From: Flavobacterium sp. UMI-01
GTDB taxonomy: Bacteria; Bacteroidota; Bacteroidia; Flavobacteriales; Flavobacteriaceae
Assembly: GCF_019656315.1 (NCBI RefSeq)
Contig: NZ_BPLU01000038.1
Span: 620,001-684,000 of the forward strand
Direction: 5' to 3'
DNA: 64,000 bases
Shown here: positions 1-7,489 of the stretch, in pieces
How the letters are laid out: every line of letters begins with the position of its first letter
Numbering within the stretch: position 1 is the first letter of the stretch
Notes under the pieces: generated by a model
Seen by the model: the letters and a program-made list of their open reading frames with translations, nothing else
Database searches by the model: none
What the model was told of the DNA's origin: nothing
Program-made: the position numbers and the translations under genes

Positions 1-232
1 CGTGAAAGATGCCGTGGAAACGAACAAATTCAAAACCGCAGTCTTGTTGCACTTTTTCCAATTGCTCCAACCAACCCGCACGTAACCCTTCATTCGCACG
101 ACCGGCTCCTACGCCTTTGCTCCAAAAATGCTCAAATTTTTCTCCTTTTTCTTTCGAATTCACAACCACATTTTGCGCCACAGTCGTTGTAACTTGCGCC
201 AACAAAAATGCTAGTAGTACTAATTTTTTCAT
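1..232 (-). CDS. GH39-like beta-xylosidase, N-terminal part only
   Basis: Only the first 77 codons are present; the gene runs off the left edge. The reading begins MKKLVLLAFLLAQVTTTVAQ, a clean signal peptide ending in AQ, and continues with FWSKGVGAGRANEGLR and then GFEFVRFHGIFH. This order, GAGRA followed by a FEYIRFHGIF-type segment, is what I know from the N-terminus of secreted GH39 enzymes (beta-xylosidases and relatives). The catalytic acid/base and nucleophile would lie beyond the edge. It is the last visible gene of the long minus-strand hydrolase/sulfatase series and is separated from the preceding gene by 170 bp holding an interrupted repeat. A xylosidase fits the alpha-xylosidase-type GH31 and the GH43 in the same series. 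Family assignment rests on one short segment. Confidence 0.7.
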   Translation of the reverse strand, partial: MKKLVLLAFLLAQVTTTVAQNVVVNSKEKGEKFEHFWSKGVGAGRANEGLRAGWLEQLEKVQQDCGFEFVRFHGIFH

Positions 233-249
233 AGGTTGGTATTTATTGT

Positions 250-376
250 TTTTTTATCGGTCATAATAAATCGCTCTTTTACTCATTGGTGTTTGCTTCA
301 CTGCGTTAATATTTTTTTATATGTGTTCAGCGAATTTCATTTGCTAGTACAAACTTCTAGTAAATGGCGATTTCAT
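250..376 (-). repeat. Interrupted copy of a hairpin/mini-ORF repeat
   Basis: The two arms, about 269-298 and 349-375, match the compact element at 25424-25501, but here a ~50-bp stretch separates them. On the minus strand the downstream arm reads KQTPMSKRAI in one frame, as in the other copy, with one synonymous third-base change in the core. The upstream arm reads MKSPFTRSLY and then hits a stop. Both copies lie in the spacer directly upstream of a minus-strand gene start. It could be a remnant of a coding element or a structured leader. Confidence 0.6.
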
Positions 377-402
377 ATCTAATCGTTCTATTTTGGAAAT
401 TC

Positions 403-1809
403 TTATCTCTTAGTTCGGTTGCTTTCGTTAATCGCATTCTCCGCATCCGTTGCTTCACGCACTCCTCCTGCACTCTTTATTTCGGCATTCTTTGTTCCTT
501 TGAAAGTGATTACTTTTGTCAACGTTTTATTATCTAAACTAATATTAGTAGCATGCATAGTCGCTTTTTCATCAAAATTGCCATACCCTTCCCAAACCGA
601 TAGTTTAATCGCCATAGTATTTGGAATCCAGTCGGGATTAGCGGTTGAAATAACCACCTTATGCCCTGTTCCGTTAATTTTGGCTAGCAAATTATTCGCT
701 CTTCCATTTCTGCTGTCCAAAATTTTGATTTCTACCTGCGCATTTTTAGCATTGGTATAAGGAATACAAAAAGCTTCTCCATATTTGGCATCGGCGCTGC
801 AATTAATCACTTTATCTTCATTTCCTATATTGTAACCTGTAGCCACGCAATCGCGCACTTCGCAGTCGATTACTTGGTCTCCCGAAGTGCTCAAGCCCGT
901 ACATATTCCTCTTCGCATTTGGGTTACTTTGCAATTTTTTACAGTGGTGTTTTTGGTTGGGTGACCTTCATAATCAGGGTACATACGGATGCCATCTTCA
1001 CTTAATGAGATGATTTCTCCTGGCAAAATTTTACCGTCTTCGCCCACTATTGTTCCTTCGATATAATTGTTTTTGCCTGCATAAAACTTTTTATCAAAAG
1101 CATAACCCGAAGTCTCTGCAAGAATGGCATCGGTGGTACGCAACAAACCATCCACCTGGCAGTTTTCAATCAAAGTATTTTCGGCTCCTTGCAAGAAAAT
1201 AGCGTGCCCCATTGCTCTCATGTGTACTTGACAACCCAGCAATTTTACATTTTTTGCAGGATAGCCTATTCGGATGCCGTTCATCTTACGCACATCATTT
1301 CCGCCAAGGCCGTACAAATAACCAAAACCCCAAGGACTTGAGCCTGTCGTTCGCACTTCCACATCTTTCAAGGTGACATTTTCCCCTACAAGGTTAAAAA
1401 TTTTGTTCTTGCTTTGTCTGCCCGGCGTATCGCCATAGGTCTCAATATACAAGCCCTCGAATGTTACATCTTTACCCGAAATTTCGATAGCACAATACAT
1501 GCTGTTTCCGTCCTTGCTTTTTGTCAAATCGTTGCGACTAAACAATTTCGAATCTACCATAAATCGCACTCCTCTTAAATCAAAATAAGAATTGTTGCCC
1601 GTGATTTCTATAAATCGGTTTTTTAATGCCGTATCAATTTGGTAATTCCCGGCTTTCATTTTGACCTTTACGTTGTCCTTATCCAAATAGCTTCTGAACT
1701 CCGAAAGGCTGCTTACCTCTATTACTTTATCAATTTTATTTGCCGATTGTGCATAGCTTGAAAAAAGCAGTACCAACACCGCAAAGGCAACATATACTTG
1801 TTTATTCAT
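403..1809 (-). CDS. Secreted right-handed beta-helix protein, paralog 1 (unassigned family)
   Basis: 468 residues with signal peptide (residues 1-22, cleavage after YAQS). The rest shows repeated V-x-NC / I-x-G turns typical of a right-handed parallel beta-helix (pectate-lyase-like fold). It is homologous to the proteins at 4700-6070, 6124-7476 and 22684-24000, sharing collinear motifs: GSSPWGFGYL (156-165), AMGH (199-202), RTTD (224-227), ETSG (232-235) and SEDGIRMY (270-277). Conserved His, Arg, Asp and Glu in those motifs are the obvious candidate active-site residues. I cannot place it in a numbered PL or GH family. Neighbours are a GH28-like gene 18 bp upstream and the GH39 gene downstream. 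A lyase or hydrolase role on the locus polysaccharide is inference from fold and context. Confidence 0.75.
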   Translation of the reverse strand: MNKQVYVAFAVLVLLFSSYAQSANKIDKVIEVSSLSEFRSYLDKDNVKVKMKAGNYQIDTALKNRFIEITGNNSYFDLRGVRFMVDSKLFSRNDLTKSKDGNSMYCAIEISGKDVTFEGLYIETYGDTPGRQSKNKIFNLVGENVTLKDVEVRTTGSSPWGFGYLYGLGGNDVRKMNGIRIGYPAKNVKLLGCQVHMRAMGHAIFLQGAENTLIENCQVDGLLRTTDAILAETSGYAFDKKFYAGKNNYIEGTIVGEDGKILPGEIISLSEDGIRMYPDYEGHPTKNTTVKNCKVTQMRRGICTGLSTSGDQVIDCEVRDCVATGYNIGNEDKVINCSADAKYGEAFCIPYTNAKNAQVEIKILDSRNGRANNLLAKINGTGHKVVISTANPDWIPNTMAIKLSVWEGYGNFDEKATMHATNISLDNKTLTKVITFKGTKNAEIKSAGGVREATDAENAINESNRTKR

Positions 1810-1827
1810 TTTTTTGTTTTCTATTGA

Positions 1828-3318
1828 TTATTTAAATTGAACATCTTTAACAAACTCGTTCATCATGACATTTTTTGCCTGAACCTTTTTTCCATCGAGT
1901 ACTACATTTTCAAATCGAATTCCTTCTACCAAATGCTCGGCATCATGACCAACCAATTCCATACTGGCATGGTCTTTTATGATGTAGGGTTTCCAGTCGG
2001 TGCCATCTTGAAATCCAGTCAACGTAGGGTCAATAGGCGCCGAAGTGGCCGTAATATTTTTGAAAGTTACATTTTTAATATGCCCTCTTTCCTCGGTTTC
2101 TGTCCATCTTGTTTTTCCTATCCAGCACGAAATTAATCGGCGGGCTTCTTCGATTCGGATGTTATCAAAAACCACATCGCTAATTACCGCATCATCGCAA
2201 TGATAAACTCTCAAAGCCGTTTCCCTACCCACATCGTGAATGACATCGCAGTCTTCAAAAAGCACCTTACTGATGTTTTCGTGCACCTCAGCACCGATGC
2301 TTAAAGCGTGTGCCAATTCGTTCCAAACCACACATTTGCGAGTATGCACGTTTTTCACTTCGCCAAAACCACCAAAAGACTTAATCACCACTGCATCATC
2401 AAAGGTTCGCATAAAACAATTTTCGACCAACACCTCTCGGCTGCTGGTAATATCCACGCCATCGGCATTGCCGCGCCATCCGATGATTTTGATGTTGTCC
2501 ACATGTACCTTATCACAACTCTGAATCGGAATCGTCCAATGACTTGGGTCGAAAATAGTGACCCCTTCGATAGTTACGTTTTGTGCATTTTGTGCCAATA
2601 TGGTATAACGACGAATCTTTTTAGGCACAGTGCTTTGGTCGATAATACCCCGTCCGCGAATGCTCACATTTTTCCCTCTTAAAATAAAAGTAGGCGGTTT
2701 TCTTTTGGCTCCTCGAATTTCAACTTCTTCCTCATTTTCAAGTGTACCACAACGCAAATAGGCACCACCGGCTAGGTAAATGGTCTGACCATCGCCAACC
2801 GTAATATTGGTGACATCATGAATACCTGGACCAAAATAAATAACATTGGGGTCTTTGGGGTTGGGTATATTTTTTTCGAATGGATTGACCAAAATATGCA
2901 AGGACTCGTGCCATTCCCCGTTAATTTCCACCGTGATATGCCCGGGATTTTTTACTTGGAACTGAATCGTATTGCCTTTAACACTAGGCACAATTCCATA
3001 CGAAGAGGGCAAAATTTTAACCGATTGCACTTTCTCTGGAACGGTCACCGAAACGCTAGCCGCCGCATTCATATCAAATGAAGCCACCGAGGCCAATCCA
3101 AAAGTTCCTAGAGGTTTTAACCTCGGAATGGGTTCAGCGGGCGGGATTTTGGTTTGATAGACTGGCACCGTTTGTCCTTCTACTTTTACTACATAGGCTT
3201 TGGACAATTCAATTCCTGAAGGAGCGGGATAAACTTTTACTTTTTGAGCAAAAGAATTCCATCCCAATAGAACCCCAAAACTGCAACCTATGATTGCTTT
3301 TCTTAGATTATTAATCAT
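1828..3318 (-). CDS. GH28-like glycoside hydrolase
   Basis: 496 residues with an N-terminal signal (MINNLRKAIIGCSFGVLLGWNSFAQ would be its extent; cleavage after FAQ). Residues ~30-150 form a beta-sandwich-like leader, followed by a right-handed beta-helix from ~155. Polygalacturonase-type signatures are visible: NADGVD (284-289, family NTDG), FDDAVV (306-311, family DD) and AHALSIGAE (336-344, in the place of the GHG motif). The three acidic residues expected to act in inverting hydrolysis are therefore kept, while the GHG glycines are replaced by alanines, suggesting a substrate other than plain polygalacturonate. It lies between the GH43 gene and a beta-helix paralog with spacers under 30 bp, so the three are probably cotranscribed. 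Exact specificity is unknown. Confidence 0.78.
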   Translation of the reverse strand: MINNLRKAIIGCSFGVLLGWNSFAQKVKVYPAPSGIELSKAYVVKVEGQTVPVYQTKIPPAEPIPRLKPLGTFGLASVASFDMNAAASVSVTVPEKVQSVKILPSSYGIVPSVKGNTIQFQVKNPGHITVEINGEWHESLHILVNPFEKNIPNPKDPNVIYFGPGIHDVTNITVGDGQTIYLAGGAYLRCGTLENEEEVEIRGAKRKPPTFILRGKNVSIRGRGIIDQSTVPKKIRRYTILAQNAQNVTIEGVTIFDPSHWTIPIQSCDKVHVDNIKIIGWRGNADGVDITSSREVLVENCFMRTFDDAVVIKSFGGFGEVKNVHTRKCVVWNELAHALSIGAEVHENISKVLFEDCDVIHDVGRETALRVYHCDDAVISDVVFDNIRIEEARRLISCWIGKTRWTETEERGHIKNVTFKNITATSAPIDPTLTGFQDGTDWKPYIIKDHASMELVGHDAEHLVEGIRFENVVLDGKKVQAKNVMMNEFVKDVQFK

Positions 3319-3344
3319 TTTTATTTCAAATATATGGTGGTTAA

Positions 3345-4697
3345 TTATAGTTCATCGTCAAAAACCTGCTCCAATTTCACATAATCGATAGCCAATTGTC
3401 CTTTGGAAGGTTTCCAATTTCGTTTTAAAATGCGAATCAAATTATCTCCGGGTTTCAATTCGACAATACCAAAATCAATTTCGGTAAAGCCTTCGGATTT
3501 TGGAAAAACAAAATCCCTATACTGATGGCTATTAATCAAGATATCGTGATTGGATTCACCTTCAGGAGATGCATAACGCACTTTAAAACGGTATTTGGAT
3601 GTTTTTGCTACTTGAGCCAATAGACTAACATGGTCATAGGGGTTATCAAAATTAGTAACATAGCCTTTGCCACTATACCCTTTTATCCAAGTATCTACAA
3701 TTACATTATATAATTTGCCACCCGCAGCAAAACCATTTTCGGCTTCTAAATGAAGGGTAGTTCGCGTGCGTTTGGCTTTAGTCAAACCCGTTTTTGAGGG
3801 AACAATCGGAATGATGTTTCCTTCCTTATCATAATTCAAATAATCAGCCATCACAGAACGGGTTTCACTTAAACCATCCGATAACCAAGCGCTATGATAG
3901 AACATCAGGTCTTTTCCTTTATAAGTCACAGTACCGCCGTGATTGGTTCCGCTTTGTCCTTCAAAATCGTCAATAAAACAATCTTTAAACTCATAAGGTC
4001 CTAATGGTTTATCAGCCACAGCATAAAACATTTTTTCAGGCCAACGACGTGGTGTCAAACCGGGATAGGTCAAATAATATTTCCCTTTGCGTTTATGAAC
4101 CCAAGGTCCTTCAAACACATGTGTTAATTGCTTTGTTAACTCCACCTGTGTTTCGGGTTTTATCGACATCAAATCGTCATTCAATTGCGCGCCAAAACAT
4201 TGTCTGTCGTGTCCCCAGTACAAATACGGCTTACCGTCATCATCGATAAAAATGGCGGGATCTTGCCCAAATTCCACTCCCTTTACATAACCTAAATCCG
4301 TAAACGGCCCTTGAGGAACATCACTGCGAGCAACTCCTGTTCTAAAAAGTCCAATCCCCGCCTCCTTCATACAATAAATTAGGTAATACTTTCCGCGGTA
4401 GTAGGCAGCATCCATCGCCCAAGCATGACTCTCAGCCCATTGTACATTTTCTAAATGCAAAATTCGGCCATGGTCTGTCCAATTGACCAAATCAGTAGTT
4501 GAAAACGCATGGTACCCCGTCATCCCATAATGGTTGTTCGACCCTGGTTCGTCATGTGAGGTATATACCCAAAGTGTATTGGGATCGTCTGGCCAAACAT
4601 GCGGTGAAGGGTCAGCAGTAAATACATGAGTAAACACGGGGTTTTGAGAAAAACAGAGGCTGGTACAACAAATAAATAAACCGATTATTTTTTTCAT
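3345..4697 (-). CDS. GH43-type glycosidase with C-terminal CBM6-like domain
   Basis: 450 residues, signal peptide to about FSQ18. The five-bladed propeller signatures of GH43 are present: ADPSP with the likely catalytic base D29, FGQDPAIFIDDDG with the likely pKa-modulating D146, and FEGPWV with the likely catalytic acid E197. From about residue 305 the sequence (LHLEAENG..., later AIDYVKLEQV at the end) resembles a family 6 carbohydrate-binding module. GH43 enzymes are typically beta-xylosidases, alpha-L-arabinofuranosidases or exo-galactanases; which applies here cannot be told. The start lies 2 bp from the stop of the upstream beta-helix gene, so translation is probably coupled. Secreted or periplasmic. 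Confidence 0.85.
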   Translation of the reverse strand: MKKIIGLFICCTSLCFSQNPVFTHVFTADPSPHVWPDDPNTLWVYTSHDEPGSNNHYGMTGYHAFSTTDLVNWTDHGRILHLENVQWAESHAWAMDAAYYRGKYYLIYCMKEAGIGLFRTGVARSDVPQGPFTDLGYVKGVEFGQDPAIFIDDDGKPYLYWGHDRQCFGAQLNDDLMSIKPETQVELTKQLTHVFEGPWVHKRKGKYYLTYPGLTPRRWPEKMFYAVADKPLGPYEFKDCFIDDFEGQSGTNHGGTVTYKGKDLMFYHSAWLSDGLSETRSVMADYLNYDKEGNIIPIVPSKTGLTKAKRTRTTLHLEAENGFAAGGKLYNVIVDTWIKGYSGKGYVTNFDNPYDHVSLLAQVAKTSKYRFKVRYASPEGESNHDILINSHQYRDFVFPKSEGFTEIDFGIVELKPGDNLIRILKRNWKPSKGQLAIDYVKLEQVFDDEL

Positions 4698-4699
4698 CC

Positions 4700-6070
4700 T
4701 TACTTTTTAACAATCTGATTATCCTTCCCTTTATCCATAACCTCTCCATTGGTACTAATTTTACACGCAGAGGAAACCGAATTCAATTCGACTGGCATAC
4801 CGGTTAAGTTGGTCAACACAATTCCCGAAGTAGGCGCTGTTCCTAATGGCGAAAATCCGTTATTTGCGGGTGGCGTAGTTGCTCCAATTTTTATCGGAAG
4901 GATTTTGCCTTTGCTCAAATCTCCCTCTTTTTTGAGTGTTATTTTATGATTGTCTCCTGAAATGCACGCCAACGCATGAACTGTCGTTTTAGAATCATTC
5001 GAAGTCAAGGTTAGTTCTACATCCGAAACTTCGCCTTTGGTCACGTACAACAACGGTCCATTGACCATATCTCCTCGGCTATTTTCTACTTTCACACCTG
5101 TAATATTATACCCCACTTCGCAACCTACAGCTTCACAATTTTTGATTAAAACAGCATCGGTTAGTTTCCCGAAAGCAAAACCAATACGGGTGTTTTTTGC
5201 CTTACAATTTACAGCCGTTACCGCCCCTGTTGATCTCCCGTCCACGCCACCTGTTCCGTACATACGAAAACCACATTCATTTAAAGACTTGGTATAACCG
5301 GGTGTAATAACTTTTTTGCCTTCATAATTTTTATAAACAGAAGCAAAACCTACTTTGTGTGCCAATCCTGAAGTTTCCGCCAGCATTTCGTCTGTAGTTC
5401 TTGTCACCCCTTCGGCATAACAATTCTCAAAATACACGTTGCGACCTCCTTGAATAAAAAAGAGGTGTCCAAAGGCTTTCGAATAAATAGCACAGTCCAC
5501 AATAGTATCGTTAGTACCTTCAATACACATTCCACTATGTTTTTGTAAAGGAGCTAAATTAGAATCGCCTTTTCCTAATAAATCGCCATATCCATAAGGC
5601 GAAGAACCACTCACGTTTAGGGTAACTTTTTCAATTTTGGCATTATCACCAGCCACCGTAAACGTATGTCCACCTTTTGAAGTCGCAAAATTCCCTAAAT
5701 CAGTCACGGTTAATCCTTTGATATGTACATTATTTCCTGACAAGTACAACTCACTTACACGCGATTTAAAAACACCTAACAATTTGGTATTAATCTCAAT
5801 GGTTACTCCTGTCAAGTCAAATACGTTATTGTTTCCACTGAAATGAATCATTGCATAACGTTTTATTTTATCAGGTACAATACTTTTTATCACATCGGGG
5901 GTGAGGTATTCTTGCATCGAATAAACACCGGGTTGCATCGTTATGGTATTCCCGCTTTCGGATGCATAGTGTGCTAATTCTTTTAATGATTTTATTTTTA
6001 CATTTTTGGCATTGATTACATTACTGATAACGAGTAAGGCAATAAGTAAAACTACAGGTTTCTTCATCAT
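4700..6070 (-). CDS. Secreted right-handed beta-helix protein, paralog 2 (unassigned family)
   Basis: 456 residues with signal peptide (to about INAK). Motifs shared with the other three paralogs: SGSSPYGYGDL (154-164), KHSG (177-180), AFGH (199-202), RTTD (224-227), ETSG (232-235) and CGFRMY (266-271). It is closest to the gene immediately upstream (6124-7476): both start with a KIKSL-ELA-YA-ESGNTI block followed by MQPGVY, so the pair looks like a local tandem duplication. Repeated short strands with NC and GxN turns indicate a beta-helix. In the fourth conserved motif this copy has NECGFRMY where two others have SEDGIR, replacing the acidic pair ED by EC. Enzyme class unknown; a polysaccharide lyase or glycosidase is the simplest inference. 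Confidence 0.75.
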   Translation of the reverse strand: MMKKPVVLLIALLVISNVINAKNVKIKSLKELAHYASESGNTITMQPGVYSMQEYLTPDVIKSIVPDKIKRYAMIHFSGNNNVFDLTGVTIEINTKLLGVFKSRVSELYLSGNNVHIKGLTVTDLGNFATSKGGHTFTVAGDNAKIEKVTLNVSGSSPYGYGDLLGKGDSNLAPLQKHSGMCIEGTNDTIVDCAIYSKAFGHLFFIQGGRNVYFENCYAEGVTRTTDEMLAETSGLAHKVGFASVYKNYEGKKVITPGYTKSLNECGFRMYGTGGVDGRSTGAVTAVNCKAKNTRIGFAFGKLTDAVLIKNCEAVGCEVGYNITGVKVENSRGDMVNGPLLYVTKGEVSDVELTLTSNDSKTTVHALACISGDNHKITLKKEGDLSKGKILPIKIGATTPPANNGFSPLGTAPTSGIVLTNLTGMPVELNSVSSACKISTNGEVMDKGKDNQIVKK

Positions 6071-6123
6071 GATTTCTTAATTCTTTTTGGGTGTCAATGT
6101 CTATTTTAAATTTTTAAATGCTT

Positions 6124-7476
6124 TTATTTTTGTACTATTTGATTGTTTTCTCCTTTATTTTCCAGAATCTTACCATTGGTTTCTATGGTGCATTTTTTAG
6201 CTTTTGTTCCAATGGATATAGGCATGCCCGCCTCATTTTTTAAGTGAAGATTGACTACTTTTTCTTCGCTATACGGTGACATGGATTCTCCGTGTAAGGG
6301 TGGCGTAAAACCAACCAAGATAGGAAGTTCTTTATTTCTTTTTTGTCCATTTGCGGCTTTTAAAACCACTTTGTTATTTTCTCCAAAAACCGTCATCAAA
6401 GAGTGTACCTTTCTGTCTGATTCTGTGGGTTCCAATGTCAAAGTTACGTCCACATTATTGCCTTCTACAAATAACAACGGCCCGTAATTAGCATCTCCTT
6501 TACAATTGTTCATTACCGTTTGGTCTCCAATCCAATACGCACGTTCCGTGCCAATAGTGGTACAATTTTCTAAACGGGCACTGTTAAATCGAAGTTCAAA
6601 ACCGCCGCGGGTGTTTTTGGCCGTACAATTTTTAAAGGCTATATTTTCGCATTTTCCATAAGTTCGAAAACCGTCTTCGCAAAGCGATTTCATATAACCC
6701 GGAGTTACTACATATTCGCCCTCGCGGTTTTGGGTCCAGGTTTTGAATTGCACATCAAAAGCAGGTCCTGAAGTTTCTTCCAAAATAGCATCAGTCGAAC
6801 GTACTTCTCCTTCGGCATAGCAATCCTCGAAATACACATTCTTAGGATTTTTTTGAATAAAAAAACAATGCCCAAAAGAACGACTAATCACCTTACAACC
6901 ATAGAGTTTGGTATTATTTCCAGTAACCAACAGCCCGCTGTGTTTTTGGTGTTTTATCGTCGTTTCTTTATGGCCACCTTTACCAAATAAATCCCCATAA
7001 CCATACGGATAAGAGCCTGCCACATACAAACTGATGTTTTTCAAAACATTCGCTTCTCCCGCCACCTGAAGTAACGTCCCTCCTGGAGAAATTCCATTGC
7101 CAATGCATCGGATGCTAAGTCCCTCAAAAGTATTATGGGAACCCGTAATCAAAAACTCATCGGAATGAATTGGTGGTTTTAAAGCTGTTCGAATCTTTGT
7201 ATCCAGTTCAATTTCAACTCCTTTGAGGTTAAAAACATTATTATTTCCACTAAACGTGATGTATTGATACTCTTTATTATTTCGAAGTGCATTTATAGAA
7301 ACTCTATTCAAATAGTCCGTCAAGCGATAGACGCCCGGCTGCATGCTAATGGTATTGCCACTTTCTTTAGCATATTTGGCCAACTCTTGTAAGGATTTGA
7401 TTTTGATTTCTTTGGCGTTTATAGCATTTCCAATAACTAATAATCCAACTAAAAATAATCTTGCTATTGTTTTCAT
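6124..7476 (-). CDS. Secreted right-handed beta-helix protein, paralog 3 (unassigned family)
   Basis: 450 residues with signal peptide (GLLVIGNAINAK). Motifs: AGSYPYGYGDL (153-163), QKHSG (177-181), SFGH (200-203), RSTD (226-229) and ETSG (234-237), followed by CEDGFRTY. Residues 21-55 match paralog 2 closely, whereas the middle of the molecule differs more, consistent with duplication followed by divergence of the substrate face. The gene lies 13 bp downstream of the GH116 gene and 53 bp upstream of paralog 2. The protein is probably periplasmic or surface-exposed. The fold is supported by the repeated pattern of short hydrophobic strands; function is not known. Confidence 0.75.
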   Translation of the reverse strand: MKTIARLFLVGLLVIGNAINAKEIKIKSLQELAKYAKESGNTISMQPGVYRLTDYLNRVSINALRNNKEYQYITFSGNNNVFNLKGVEIELDTKIRTALKPPIHSDEFLITGSHNTFEGLSIRCIGNGISPGGTLLQVAGEANVLKNISLYVAGSYPYGYGDLFGKGGHKETTIKHQKHSGLLVTGNNTKLYGCKVISRSFGHCFFIQKNPKNVYFEDCYAEGEVRSTDAILEETSGPAFDVQFKTWTQNREGEYVVTPGYMKSLCEDGFRTYGKCENIAFKNCTAKNTRGGFELRFNSARLENCTTIGTERAYWIGDQTVMNNCKGDANYGPLLFVEGNNVDVTLTLEPTESDRKVHSLMTVFGENNKVVLKAANGQKRNKELPILVGFTPPLHGESMSPYSEEKVVNLHLKNEAGMPISIGTKAKKCTIETNGKILENKGENNQIVQK

Positions 7477-7489
7477 TTACTATTTTATT